A stretch of DNA of 54,334 nucleotides. Source: a bacterium. Lineage in GTDB: Bacteria > RBG-13-66-14 > B26-G2 > WVWN01. The translations under genes and the position numbers were made by a program. The stretch spans positions 1-54,334 of the forward strand of contig DATKVX010000063.1 in assembly GCA_035529855.1 (NCBI GenBank), read 5' to 3'. Under the pieces are notes generated by a model, which saw nothing but the letters and a program-made list of their open reading frames with translations, had not been told where the DNA came from and ran no database searches. Below are positions 19,349 to 30,690 of the stretch, one piece after another (position 1 is the first letter of the stretch; each line of letters starts with the position of its first letter).

Positions 19349-20337
19349 TCGGCCATAGCCGCCAAGAAGTCCCGCGCTTCTCCCGAGGGTACGCTCACGA
19401 GGGCATCTTTCCCTTTTTCGGCGTACGCCCGGGCCACGGCGCGCGACCTCTCAAACGCGCCGCCTTCCCTTAACGTACGCACGAGTTCCTCTTCGGCCGT
19501 TTCACCCTCCCATATAGCTTGCACCGCGGCACCCACGTCACGGCCGCGCTGCGACGCTAACCCATAAATTACCGGAAGCGTGATCTTCCCGGAACGAACG
19601 TCGGCGAACCCGTCCTTCCCCAACAACTCGCCTTTCCCGGCGAGGTCGAGGCAATCGTCCGTTATTTGGAAAGAAATGCCCGTATTCAAACCGTAGTCGG
19701 TAAAAGCCCCGTACTCGCACCCGTCGTACCCGGCGGCTATGGCGCCCACCTGGCAGGAGGCCTCCAACAATTTCGCGGATTTCAACGTAATCATCTTGAC
19801 GTAATCTTCTTCCGCGACGTCGAGGCGTCCCTGGCGCCACATCTCCAAGAACTCCCCGGCCACCATGCGGTTCGTCGTCGCGACGGCGACGCCGAGCACC
19901 TCCCAATTCCTCACCTCTTTGACGAGGTATTGAAATACGCGCGTCAATATATAGTCGCCCCCCAAAATCGAGAGGTGATTGCCGAAACGCCGGTGCGTAG
20001 CCGGCCGGCCGCGCCGCGTCTTAGCTTCGTCGATTACGTCGTCGTGCAGTAGCGTGGCCAAGTGGATGCATTCCATACAGGCGGCGAGGCCGGCGACGCA
20101 AGTTTGCTCGAGACCGGCCGTAGCCGCCGAAAGCAACGTCAACCGCGGCCGGAACCTCTTGCCGCCGGAACCGGCCGCGTACCGGAGTACCTCCGATATG
20201 AACGGTAAATCCGCGCCCAAAAGCTCCGCGATCTTCTCTTCCGTCGCGGCCAGGCCGTGGGCCAAGAAAACGTCGGATTCGCCCATCGCGCGGCGGACCT
20301 TTTCAGCAAAAACCCCGTCGTTATTCGAAGTCGTCAC
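19324..20337 (-). CDS. trans-polyprenyl diphosphate synthase
   Basis: Elongates allylic diphosphates with isopentenyl diphosphate, here probably to make the side chain of a respiratory quinone. GKRFRP is at residues 59-64, the first Asp-rich motif DDVID at 99-103 and the second DDCLD at 227-231, so catalysis looks intact. Residues 4 and 5 before the first motif are small (Thr95, Ala94), which allows long products rather than C15-C20. The length of 337 fits the IspB/HepT/SdsA group. It starts at a GTG whose first base is the last base of the atpC TAG stop, with GAGGGGA upstream, so it is translationally coupled to ATP synthase. Confidence 0.93.
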   Translation of the reverse strand: MTTSNNDGVFAEKVRRAMGESDVFLAHGLAATEEKIAELLGADLPFISEVLRYAAGSGGKRFRPRLTLLSAATAGLEQTCVAGLAACMECIHLATLLHDDVIDEAKTRRGRPATHRRFGNHLSILGGDYILTRVFQYLVKEVRNWEVLGVAVATTNRMVAGEFLEMWRQGRLDVAEEDYVKMITLKSAKLLEASCQVGAIAAGYDGCEYGAFTDYGLNTGISFQITDDCLDLAGKGELLGKDGFADVRSGKITLPVIYGLASQRGRDVGAAVQAIWEGETAEEELVRTLREGGAFERSRAVARAYAEKGKDALVSVPSGEARDFLAAMADWTWCRQY

Positions 20338-20618
20338 TATAATTTCCCCTCGCGTTTCGGCGTCGCCGACTCCACTATTATTATAATCGAGGCCGGCGTT
20401 ATTTCCATATACCCGGCGCCCACGTCGAACTTGTACCGCCGCTTTTCCGCGGCGACCGTTACGGTCCCCGGTTGGAGAGACGTCACTAGCGGGATGTGAC
20501 CCGGCAATACGCCCAGGTACCCTTCCGTACCGGGAGCGATTACGGAGGTCACCCGGCCGTGGAATTCCACCGCCATGGGCGTCACCAGGCTAAGGTCCAG
20601 TTCCGTCGGTAGGGCGAT
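20337..20618 (-). CDS. atpC: ATP synthase epsilon subunit, short form, non-canonical start
   Basis: Epsilon is part of the F1 central stalk. Only the N-terminal beta-sandwich is present (IAPGTEGYLGVLPGHIPL, then VGAGYMEITP); the C-terminal helical hairpin is absent, giving about 93 residues instead of about 130-140. Short epsilons are known in Bacteroidetes and Chlorobi. The first usual start codon is GTG 20585, but family similarity continues upstream (ELDLSLVTP, the first beta strand) with no ATG, GTG or TTG before the stop at 20634-20636. An ATC at 20616-20618 has AGGAG eight bases upstream and is the best candidate. Alternative: start at GTG 20585 by coupling, losing strand 1. The 5' end overlaps the GNAT gene by 29 bases. 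Confidence 0.88.
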   Translation of the reverse strand: MALPTELDLSLVTPMAVEFHGRVTSVIAPGTEGYLGVLPGHIPLVTSLQPGTVTVAAEKRRYKFDVGAGYMEITPASIIIIVESATPKREGKL

Positions 20619-21459
20619 CGGCTTCTCTCCTGTTTAACTCGTCTTTTACGTCGCGCGCGAAGGCCAACCGGTTCACGGTACAGCGGCCGTCGACGCACAC
20701 GCCGAACAACGCACCGACGCGCCGCGAACCTTCCTTTCCCTCGAGCTCCACTATGTTTACTCTACCAACTTCGACCCCGTCGGAAATTCCGCGGACCTCT
20801 TCCGCCGCCCACAGGCTCGCCGGGCAACTGGGATGACACAGGAACGTAATCCCCTCGTCTTCCGTGGCGCTCGGCGGAACGAGAGTCGGCTTACCGCGGG
20901 CGCCGTACGACACGGCCATCAATACCCGGTCTCCTTCCTCCTCCACGGCTTCGAAGCCGAACGAGCGGAAAAACGCCGCCGGCATATAAGGCGAATCGTC
21001 GGCTAGAGCCGCGCCGCGCCACGCTACGGTAGCTACGCCGCTACCGCTGCCCCGGGCTTGCCGGATAACGCCGTCCATCAGCGCGCGCCCTACGCCCCGG
21101 CCTACGTACGGCGGTATCACCCACAGGCAATCTACGAATAAATACCCTCGACCTTCCACCGGGTACAGCGTCTCTTCGATCGGCACGTATTCCAAAAGCC
21201 CCACCACCAAACCGTCCGCCAGGAGCGTCAACTCGTCGCGGCCTATGCGTTCGCCGCCGACCTCTACGAACCGGGGAGGCCGGGGCTCGAGCGCCAGGAG
21301 CACCTTAAGGCCGCGGGGCGCCATTTCCTGAAGCCAGTAGCGGCGCCGTCGCTTAATCTCGCGCGTCTTCGGGTCCTTCCCCCTACCGGCGCAGAAAGCC
21401 GCGACGTCGTCGAGCTCCGTCGCCATAGCGGACCTGACTTTAACTATTTTCCCCTTCAA
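20590..21459 (-). CDS. GNAT acetyltransferase with YoaP/thioredoxin-like C-terminus
   Basis: Residues about 1-180 form a GNAT acetyl-CoA N-acyltransferase: LFVDCLWVIPPYVGRGVGRA is the beta4-alpha3 acetyl-CoA loop, and AAFFRSFGFEAVEEEGDRVL is the usual end. Residues about 205-275 form a second, probably thioredoxin-like domain with a CxxxC motif (CHPSCP) and a later VCVDGRC, resembling the YoaP C-terminal domain. The substrate is unknown. It starts at TTG 21459 behind a G-rich leader and sits between atpD and atpC. That placement is unusual and the role in ATP synthase biology, if any, is unknown. Confidence 0.75.
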   Translation of the reverse strand: MKGKIVKVRSAMATELDDVAAFCAGRGKDPKTREIKRRRRYWLQEMAPRGLKVLLALEPRPPRFVEVGGERIGRDELTLLADGLVVGLLEYVPIEETLYPVEGRGYLFVDCLWVIPPYVGRGVGRALMDGVIRQARGSGSGVATVAWRGAALADDSPYMPAAFFRSFGFEAVEEEGDRVLMAVSYGARGKPTLVPPSATEDEGITFLCHPSCPASLWAAEEVRGISDGVEVGRVNIVELEGKEGSRRVGALFGVCVDGRCTVNRLAFARDVKDELNRREADRPTDGTGP

Positions 21460-21477
21460 ACGCCGCCCCCACCTTTT

Positions 21478-24424
<2,947 letters not shown>

Positions 24425-24425
<1 letters not shown>

Positions 24426-24628
24426 TACTCGGCGGCGCCGGCTTCGGTCGCCCATAAGATATGGAGAACGTCCCCCGGCGCCAAACAGCCGCTGAAGCGG
24501 ACGCGGGCCACGACGTCGACGTTCTTCATCAACTCCGCCGGCGTGTCGCCGATGGCGAATATATCGTCTCGCTCGGCCTCGGTGCACCGGAGCTCGCCGT
24601 TATGGTACGCACGGAATTTCACGACCAT
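24425..24628 (-). CDS. small protein with HicB-like N-terminus
   Basis: A 67-residue protein not recognised with confidence. Its first 45 residues (VVKFRAYHNGELRCTEAERD then AIGDTPAELMKNV) resemble the HicB antitoxin partial-RNase H fold, where a GDTPxEAlxN turn is typical; the C-terminus differs and no HicA toxin is adjacent. It begins at ATG 24628, 28 bases after atpG, and its TAA overlaps the next start. Good codon structure and tight spacing support a real gene. Function unknown. Confidence 0.6.
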
Positions 24629-24656
24629 GTTACTAAAACCCCATCACGCCGGTTTC

Positions 24657-25565
24657 CTAGCGTAGACTTTCCGCGACCGACGTAACCTCGATAAGCTCCT
24701 TGGTAATCCCGGCTTGACGCGCCTTGTTGTAGTCGAGGGTTAGCGCCCCGAGCATATCGCCGCAGTTTCGCGTCGCGGCCTCCATCGCCATCATACGCGC
24801 GCCGTGCTCCGAGCTCGTATGCTCCTGCAGGATACGCCAAACCTGGACGCTTACGTAAAGCGGCAACAGCTCGTTGAGGATAGTCTCGCTATCCGGTTCG
24901 AATATATACTCCAAAAACGGGCACCCTTTCCGCGCGGCGTCTCCCGGTGCCCCGGCGGCCTCTTGCGGTAAGAGCATCTCCTCCAACCGGATCGGCAGCA
25001 CCGCCCGCTCGCTAACCACCTGCGTCCCCGCCGAAAAGTAATGGTGGTACAAAAAATCTACGCGGTCGACGTCCCGGGCGAGGAACGCCGCCGTCGCGGT
25101 TCGACCTATGGCCCGGGCGTCGTCGTACGTTATCCCGCGGAAAAACCCGATATAACTCTCCAGTATAGTAAACTTTTTTCGGCGAAAGAAATCGGACCCT
25201 TTCTTACCGACGCAAATCATGTCGGCGTATCGGCCGTAACGCGCCCTATGTTCTTCCTGATAAGCCAGCGCGCGTCTGATGACGTTGGAATTAAAGGACC
25301 CGCACAACCCCCGGTCGGAAGTTACGACTACGAGGATAGCGTTCTCATCGCCGCGGTCCGCCAACAGTGGGTGGTAAACCGGCTCGCCGCAGGTGGCCAC
25401 GTGCGCGATAATCTCGGCCAGGTGCGCCGCGTACGGCCTCATCGCCATTAACGCAGCTTGCGCGTTCCTGACCTTCACCGCGGAAACGGTTTTCATGGCC
25501 GCGGTTATCTCGCGTATCTTCTCGACGGAAGCTATGCGCCGTCGTACGGCCCGAAGCGTCGCCAT
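24657..25565 (-). CDS. atpG: ATP synthase gamma subunit
   Basis: Gamma is the rotating coiled-coil shaft of F1. The N-terminal helix RIASVEKIREITAAMKTVSA and the C-terminal helix ATRNCGDMLGALTLDYNKAR are the paired shaft helices, and the Rossmann-like core has SDRGLCGSFNSNV. The 302-residue length is normal. ATG 25565 overlaps the TAA of an upstream lipoprotein gene by one base, so translation is probably coupled to it. Confidence 0.97.
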   Translation of the reverse strand: MATLRAVRRRIASVEKIREITAAMKTVSAVKVRNAQAALMAMRPYAAHLAEIIAHVATCGEPVYHPLLADRGDENAILVVVTSDRGLCGSFNSNVIRRALAYQEEHRARYGRYADMICVGKKGSDFFRRKKFTILESYIGFFRGITYDDARAIGRTATAAFLARDVDRVDFLYHHYFSAGTQVVSERAVLPIRLEEMLLPQEAAGAPGDAARKGCPFLEYIFEPDSETILNELLPLYVSVQVWRILQEHTSSEHGARMMAMEAATRNCGDMLGALTLDYNKARQAGITKELIEVTSVAESLR

Positions 25566-26083
25566 TATTTAACCGTTACCCACCTCGCCAAGGTCGCTTC
25601 CGGCCACTCGAGCCGGGAGAGGTTCGGCCCGCCGCCTCGAGCCGTCGGTACGGCGGCGGCCGCGTACGTGAAGCGGTAATCGCCGGGCGCGGTTTCCGCT
25701 TTGACCTTCAGCCTAACGTCGAAAACGCCGGCCGCGAGTTTCGACGGTTCGTATTGGTCGCGGGTGCGGAAAAAGGTCCACCCGTAACCGGGCCGCTCGC
25801 TCGGCGGGGCGGCGCCGACGCCTTCCAAACGCCGAAGTTTCCCTCGGGCCGCGCCGCGGAAAGAGCCCTCCTTCGCGACGGCGCCTTCCGGCAGCGATAC
25901 CGCCAAAACGCCGAACACCGGACCCCGGGCGCGAGCCGGGGCGGCGGCGCGCACCAGCAACACCACCTCGAACGTCGAGCCCGCGTCCACCTCCAAAGGC
26001 TGGCCAACGTCGACGACTTCTAAACAAGACGCCGATAAAAAAGTGACCGCAACGGTCGCGAGTATTACAACGGCTCGAGGCAT
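25565..26083 (-). CDS. lipoprotein embedded between atpA and atpG
   Basis: A predicted lipoprotein of 172 residues (signal peptide, SASC, Cys20). The mature part looks like a single immunoglobulin-like beta-sandwich: alternating strands, GSTFEVVLLVRA, WTFFRTRDQYEPSKLAAGVF and a final ETAPGDYRFTYAAAA, as in surface beta-domains that follow 'choice-of-anchor' patterns. No catalytic motif is visible. It starts 3 bases after the atpA stop and its own stop overlaps the atpG start. Strong frame and lipobox support expression; function unknown. Confidence 0.75.
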   Translation of the reverse strand: MPRAVVILATVAVTFLSASCLEVVDVGQPLEVDAGSTFEVVLLVRAAAPARARGPVFGVLAVSLPEGAVAKEGSFRGAARGKLRRLEGVGAAPPSERPGYGWTFFRTRDQYEPSKLAAGVFDVRLKVKAETAPGDYRFTYAAAAVPTARGGGPNLSRLEWPEATLARWVTVK

Positions 26084-26086
26084 AAT

Positions 26087-27646
26087 TTAAGCTTCGTCCG
26101 GTCCCGAAGCCTCTTCGCTCTCGACGGATACGCCTTTCTTTTTCAGAAAGCCCGATATAAACGTCGCGGTATCTTCGTTGAGTTTCTCGTGTACATCGTC
26201 CGGTAAATCGCCGGTCTCCCTTATGCGCCGGCCATAGTCCGGACGGACGGTACTCATGTACTCGAGGAATTTACCGGCGCACTCCCGAACGGAGTCCAAC
26301 GGGACGTCATCGAGCGCGCCGGAAACCGCGGCGTTGATAATCAGAACCTGTTCGTCGACCGGCATGGGCGAATATTGGTCTTGCTTAAGAATTTCCACCA
26401 GGCGGTCTCCCCGGCGGATCTGGTCTTGGGTCACTTTGTCCAGCTCGGTTCCGAATTGGACGAACTTCTCGAGCTCGCGATATTGGGCCAAGTCGAGGCG
26501 CAACATACCGGCTACTTTCGTCATCGCCTTATTTTGCGCTTTGCCGCCTACGCGCGACACCGAAAGACCCGCGTTTATAGCCGGCCTTATCCCGGCGTAG
26601 AAAAGGCCGTCCTCGAGGTATATCTGGCCGTCCGTAATAGAGATGACGTTCGTCGGGATGTACGTAGAGAGGTCGCCCGCCTGCGTCTCTATTATGGGTA
26701 ACGCGGTAAGGGACCCCCCGCCCATCTCGTCGGATAATTTCGCCGCACGCTCGAGCAGGCGCGCGTGAAGATAGAAGATGTCACCCGGGTACGCCTCGCG
26801 GCCCGGGGGCCTTCTCAAAAGCAGCGACAGCTGACGGTAAGCCCAGGCGTGCTTCGAGAGGTCGTCGTACACGACGAGCGCGTGGCCGCCGTTATCGCGG
26901 AAGTACTCCCCCATCGCGCACCCGGCGTACGGCGCTATGTATTGCAACGGCGCCGGGTCCGACGCGCCGGCGTGGACCACCGTCGTATAGGACATCGCGT
27001 CGTACTCCTCGAACGTCTTTACGACTTTGGCGACGGTGGAATTTCTCTGTCCTATGGCTACGTAAACGCAGACGACGTCGGTATCCCGCTGATTAATGAT
27101 GGCGTCGACGCATATGGCCGTCTTCCCTATGCCCCGGTCGCCGAGGATAAGCTCGCGCTGCCCCCGCCCGATGGGCGTTATGGCGTCGATAGCCTTTAAG
27201 CCCGTCTGCAGCGGCTGGTTGACCGGCCAGCGTTGGACGACGCTCGGGGTTTTTCCCTCCAGGGGTAGGGTTTTATCCCGCGGAACGGCCCCCCGGCCGT
27301 CGAGCGGGTCGCCTACCGGAGTTACGACCCGGCCCAACAACGCCTCCCCCACCGGGACCTCCAGGATCCTGCGCGTGGTGCGCGCGACGTCGCCCTCCTT
27401 TATGGCGCGGTCGTCCCCCAAGACCACGACCCCCACCGTAGTCTCCTCGAGGTTCATGGCGATGCCGTAGACGCCCCCGCTGAAGAGTATCATTTCGTTG
27501 TACATCGCGTCGGAGAGGCCGTAGACGTGGGCGATGCCGTCGCCGACGCTCGTCACGATCCCGGTCGTCGTGACGTCGAGTTCCTTGCGGTAGCGGGCGA
27601 TCTCGGTTTTAAGTATTTCGCTTATCTCGTCGGGACTTATCTTCAT
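26087..27646 (-). CDS. atpA: ATP synthase alpha subunit
   Basis: Non-catalytic nucleotide-binding F1 subunit. Walker A GDRGIGKT is at residues 169-176. The segment [19 protein letters not shown] holds the Arg finger that completes the beta catalytic site. The length of 519 is normal. The start at ATG 27646 (AGGAG upstream) lies inside the end of atpH, a 38-base overlap. The downstream neighbour is a lipoprotein gene instead of atpG. Confidence 0.98.
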   Translation of the reverse strand: MKISPDEISEILKTEIARYRKELDVTTTGIVTSVGDGIAHVYGLSDAMYNEMILFSGGVYGIAMNLEETTVGVVVLGDDRAIKEGDVARTTRRILEVPVGEALLGRVVTPVGDPLDGRGAVPRDKTLPLEGKTPSVVQRWPVNQPLQTGLKAIDAITPIGRGQRELILGDRGIGKTAICVDAIINQRDTDVVCVYVAIGQRNSTVAKVVKTFEEYDAMSYTTVVHAGASDPAPLQYIAPYAGCAMGEYFRDNGGHALVVYDDLSKHAWAYRQLSLLLRRPPGREAYPGDIFYLHARLLERAAKLSDEMGGGSLTALPIIETQAGDLSTYIPTNVISITDGQIYLEDGLFYAGIRPAINAGLSVSRVGGKAQNKAMTKVAGMLRLDLAQYRELEKFVQFGTELDKVTQDQIRRGDRLVEILKQDQYSPMPVDEQVLIINAAVSGALDDVPLDSVRECAGKFLEYMSTVRPDYGRRIRETGDLPDDVHEKLNEDTATFISGFLKKKGVSVESEEASGPDEA

Positions 27647-28199
27647 AGGAGCGCTCCTCGAAGCCGACGGCCACGCCGGCTATCGACTCCCGCATATCCT
27701 CCAAACGAGACGCCAACGTACCGTCGATGACGTGGTCGCCGACGGTCAATTTCAAACCGCCCACTACCGCCTCGTCAACGACGGTTTCGATTTCGACGCG
27801 CTTCCCCGTAAGCCGCGCGAGCGCGGTCCCCAGCCGCTCCCGCAAATCCTCGCCCAGGGGTACGGCCGACGTCACCTCCGCCGCCACTATCCCCGCGTCG
27901 CGACGGTATATCCGCAAAAAATCTTCGTAAACGGCCGGCAGGAGAGATAGGCGACCTTTTTCGATAAGGAACTGTACGAAATCCCCGGTAATCTCGAAGG
28001 CCGTCAGCTCCTTTATCAATTTCACCTTGGCCTCGAACGGGATCGCGGGGTGCGCCAGGAACTCCCTAATCTCGGCGCGCTCGACGAATAACTCGGCGAA
28101 GGCGGCCAAGGCCTTCAAAACTTCGGCTACTTTACCTTGGGCGAAGCTGAGCTTATAGAACGCCCGGGCGTAGCGCCGCGCGATTACCGAATCTCGCAT
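27609..28199 (-). CDS. atpH: ATP synthase delta subunit
   Basis: Delta (OSCP) joins the top of F1 to the b-subunit stalk. The N-terminal six-helix domain starts [14 protein letters not shown], and the C-terminal signature [20 protein letters not shown] is clear. The final about 20 residues ([16 protein letters not shown]) are a charged tail encoded where the gene overlaps atpA. 196 residues, normal. It follows atpF by 7 bases. Confidence 0.95.
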   Translation of the reverse strand: MRDSVIARRYARAFYKLSFAQGKVAEVLKALAAFAELFVERAEIREFLAHPAIPFEAKVKLIKELTAFEITGDFVQFLIEKGRLSLLPAVYEDFLRIYRRDAGIVAAEVTSAVPLGEDLRERLGTALARLTGKRVEIETVVDEAVVGGLKLTVGDHVIDGTLASRLEDMRESIAGVAVGFEERSYEDKSRRDKRNT

Positions 28200-28206
28200 C
28201 TCGCGC

Positions 28207-28719
28207 CTACGATTCCAGCGGTTTATCGAAAGCCTTACGGCTTTCCATCTCGGCTAAAAACTTCTCAGCGAGCTTCCGCTCGCGCGTCGTAGTCCTGGTC
28301 TCCTCGAGAACCCGGCCGGCGATGGCGACGGCCAAATCGGCCATCTCGCCCCTGATCCTCTCCACCGCCCGCGCCTCCTCGATGGCGATAAGTTCCTCCG
28401 CCTTTTGCATTAGGGCGTCGGCCTGGCGGCGCGTCTGCGCCAGAAGGTCCTCGCGGTGGCGGCCGGCTTCTTCGTTAACCCGTTTGAGTATAGCGGAAGC
28501 CTCATCGCCCACCTGGGCCATCTTCTCCTCGTACCTCGACTTGAGGGAGTCGGCTTCGGCTCGGGCACTCGCGGCGCGCGCCATATCACCCTCGATACGC
28601 TCGCGCCTTTCGCGGAGGACCGGCGCGAGCAGCGCCTTGTATATAACCGCGACGACTACGGCGAATATGATGAAAACGCCGAGTTGGTAGAGGAACAAGT
28701 TTACGTTTAACTCGAGCAC
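28207..28719 (-). CDS. atpF: ATP synthase b subunit
   Basis: Peripheral stalk subunit: one N-terminal membrane helix (residues about 8-28, FLYQLGVFIIFAVVVAVIYK) followed by a long charged coiled coil. RERRERIEGDMARAASARAE just after the membrane is characteristic. 170 residues. GTG start at 28719; an upstream Shine-Dalgarno is weak, so coupling to atpE is likely. One b gene only; no b' gene is seen. Confidence 0.95.
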   Translation of the reverse strand: MLELNVNLFLYQLGVFIIFAVVVAVIYKALLAPVLRERRERIEGDMARAASARAEADSLKSRYEEKMAQVGDEASAILKRVNEEAGRHREDLLAQTRRQADALMQKAEELIAIEEARAVERIRGEMADLAVAIAGRVLEETRTTTRERKLAEKFLAEMESRKAFDKPLES

Positions 28720-28726
28720 ACGCCGC

Positions 28727-29101
28727 TTAACCGAGCAGTCCCTTTAACGGATTCGAGAATATGAGCAACAATGCCACAACCAACGTGTAGATGGCAAGCG
28801 TTTCGATGAAGACTATCGCCAATATCATCGGGACCAATAACTTGCCCGACGCTTCCGGTTGGCGAGCTATGCCGTGAAGGGCGGCCGCCGCGGTTATGGC
28901 CTGGGCGAACGCGGCGCCGACGGCCGCAAACGCCATCCCGGCGACGGCGAACATAAGTACGTTGGAAAGTCCCTTCGTCGCGGTCTCGGCAACGCTGTCC
29001 GCCTTAGCCGGCGTCGCGGGTTTCTCTTCCGCGGCGTAGGCCGCGCCCACGGCGAATACCCACAAACACAACCCGACCAGAATCCACGCTTTTAAACCCA
29101 T
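28727..29101 (-). CDS. atpE: ATP synthase c subunit with signal-peptide-like N-terminus
   Basis: Forms the rotor ring of FO. The 124 residues exceed the usual about 80 because of an N-terminal signal-like helix and linker (residues 1-45, AYA then EEKPATPAKADS). Helix 1 (about 48-75) and helix 2 (about 88-113) flank the polar loop ARQPEASGK. The ion-binding Glu is E100 in VFIETLAIYTL; Q67 lies 33 residues before it and Y105 five after, with Thr101 next to Glu, a pattern compatible with Na+ coordination although H+ rings can share Q and Y. Gly residues of the helix-1 GxGxG motif are largely Ala. ATG 29101 has GAGGAGG eight bases upstream, preferred over an in-frame TTG at 29134. Confidence 0.94.
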   Translation of the reverse strand: MGLKAWILVGLCLWVFAVGAAYAAEEKPATPAKADSVAETATKGLSNVLMFAVAGMAFAAVGAAFAQAITAAAALHGIARQPEASGKLLVPMILAIVFIETLAIYTLVVALLLIFSNPLKGLLG

Positions 29102-29147
29102 CTCTTGAGCCTCCTCGACCTCTCGTTTATTCAACGGCCAGACGCCG

Positions 29148-29903
29148 TCAGTACTCCTCTTCCCCCCACCCTACGGCCGCGCCGAAATAAAGGATAGACA
29201 GGAAGGCGAAGATAAACGCTTGTAAAAAGCTGGTTAAGGCCATAAGGAAATACACGAAAGGCATGGCCAGCTGCGCCGTTGCATATTGTACGTGGCCGCC
29301 GTCGAGCTTGAGGAACGGGAACAACTGGTCGGCGCCGACTACCAGGTTGTTGAGGACGATTACGAAAATGTCTTCGCCCCGAATGTTACCGAAAAGACGC
29401 AGCGTTAGCGACAACGGCCTGAATATTTCGGTGAACGTCTCCAGGAGCAGGAATACGGGCCCTATCGCTAAAATCGGCCCCATTTTATGCCGGAAATAGT
29501 TTTTTAGCCCGAGCTCCTTTATGCCGACGTAAAACGTCATAACGAAGACGCACAACGCCATGGCCGCGTTCACGTTCACGTTACTCGTCGGCGAAACGAA
29601 GCCGGGAACCATCCCCGCCAGGTTAGCGAACAATATATAAATAAATAAGGCCAAACAAAACGGCAGGTACTTTACGATCTTCGGGCCGCCGATTTCCCGG
29701 AGGAAATTCTCGCCCACCGCCGCCGCCGCTTCCAACATGAATTGCGGAACGCTGGGTTTTAACTTCGCCGAACGGCAGATAACGTAAAACGCTACGAGTA
29801 CGACGACGGCCACGAGGATAGCGTTCGTCGCGATAACGGCCGCGTGCGCGTCCAACCCCGGCAGCGGTAGACCCCATTCCAAGCCTACTTTTAACTCTTC
29901 CAT
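29148..29903 (-). CDS. atpB: ATP synthase a subunit
   Basis: Membrane stator that provides the ion half-channels. About six hydrophobic segments. The essential Arg is in LSLTLRLFGNIRGED. Further signatures are FANLAGMVPG, HKMGPI and QAFIFAFLSILY. The 251-residue length is normal. ATG 29903 lies 13 bases inside the end of the AtpI-like gene, so expression is coupled. Confidence 0.96.
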   Translation of the reverse strand: MEELKVGLEWGLPLPGLDAHAAVIATNAILVAVVVLVAFYVICRSAKLKPSVPQFMLEAAAAVGENFLREIGGPKIVKYLPFCLALFIYILFANLAGMVPGFVSPTSNVNVNAAMALCVFVMTFYVGIKELGLKNYFRHKMGPILAIGPVFLLLETFTEIFRPLSLTLRLFGNIRGEDIFVIVLNNLVVGADQLFPFLKLDGGHVQYATAQLAMPFVYFLMALTSFLQAFIFAFLSILYFGAAVGWGEEEY

Positions 29904-30307
29904 AACTTATCGGGTAGCCGGTAAGTTCCGCGCAAATAATAAAGTGAAAGGAGCGCGGGCGCGGCCGTCGCTACCACGAGCGCCCCCAACGCTACGGCGT
30001 ACGGTGAAACCACGTTGCCCCGCACGAGCGCCCAAACCGCTACCGGGGGCAATAACGCCTTAGCGCTCAGCGCCGCGATGCCGGCAATTACGGGCCCGCG
30101 GCCGCCCCGGCGTGCTCCATCCAACCAGGCGACAGCGAAAAAAGTCAGCAAATAGAAATCGGCCGCTACGGCTCCGCCCCCTAATAAAGCTCCCCGTACC
30201 CATTCGCCGCCGCCGCATATCGCGGCGACTAAGACGGCCAGGGCGACGGTAGCGGCTAAGCCGACGTAAAAACCGACCGGGTGATATACTTCGCGGCGTT
30301 CGCTCAT
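29891..30307 (-). CDS. atpI: AtpI-like ATP synthase accessory protein
   Basis: A 138-residue protein with four predicted membrane helices (about 12-32, 38-60, 70-95, 100-125), at the position of atpI and matching its length and topology (ATP-synt_I family, c-ring assembly help). Sequence similarity by eye is weak, so the assignment rests mainly on position. The ATG overlaps the atpZ TGA (ATGA), and its 3' end overlaps atpB. Confidence 0.75.
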   Translation of the reverse strand: MSERREVYHPVGFYVGLAATVALAVLVAAICGGGEWVRGALLGGGAVAADFYLLTFFAVAWLDGARRGGRGPVIAGIAALSAKALLPPVAVWALVRGNVVSPYAVALGALVVATAAPALLSLYYLRGTYRLPDKLWKS

Positions 30308-30540
30308 TTGAGTAAGCGAGAAGTTTCGCGTATTATCAAATACGCAGCCGCGGCTATGCTAAAAAAGCTGAATAAGAGCGTCAGTGCAGGCGAGGTTCCA
30401 AGCCATTTATCTAAGAAATATCCCGCGAAGAACCCCCCAAATATAACCGCCATAAAAGTCCAAACAAGGTTAATAACGATCGCCGCGTTCCGAATCAACT
30501 GCCGGCCGCGGTCACCACGATTCTCGCCTTTTTCTGTCAC
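30304..30540 (-). CDS. atpZ: AtpZ/AtpI-family small membrane protein, first gene of atp operon
   Basis: A 78-residue protein with two membrane helices (about 17-42 and 50-70) and the family segment GGFFAGYFLDKWLGTSP between them. AtpZ-type proteins head many atp operons and have been linked to Mg2+/Ca2+ transport or complex assembly. GTG start at 30540. The promoter at 30588-30616 makes it the first gene of the operon. Confidence 0.85.
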   Translation of the reverse strand: MTEKGENRGDRGRQLIRNAAIVINLVWTFMAVIFGGFFAGYFLDKWLGTSPALTLLFSFFSIAAAAYLIIRETSRLLK

Positions 30541-30587
30541 GCTTTATATAACTGCTGCGAAAGGCTAGCTAACTTGAATTTTCCGGA

Positions 30588-30616
30588 AATATAACATTTT
30601 GGCCCTTTAAAAACAA
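30588..30616 (-). promoter_or_regulatory. atpZ: promoter of the atp superoperon
   Basis: -35 TTGTTT (30611-30616) and -10 TATATT (30588-30593) with a 17-base spacer, about 40 bases of leader before the atpZ GTG. No regulator site is obvious. Confidence 0.7.
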
Positions 30617-30640
30617 GATAATTTGACGCGTCGAAGCCGT

Positions 30641-30666
30641 AAAAAAAGAGGGCTTGCGCCCTCTTT
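30641..30666 (-). terminator. terminator of the beta-helix gene
   Basis: Perfect 9-bp stem (AAAGAGGGC / GCCCTCTTT) with a GCAA tetraloop, followed on the minus strand by a run of seven T. It lies 25 bases after the second stop (TAG 30691-30693) of the beta-helix gene. Its placement after the TAG rather than right after the in-frame TGA fits the longer reading frame. Confidence 0.9.
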
Positions 30667-30690
30667 ATAGCTCCGGAGCAATCGGCATTC

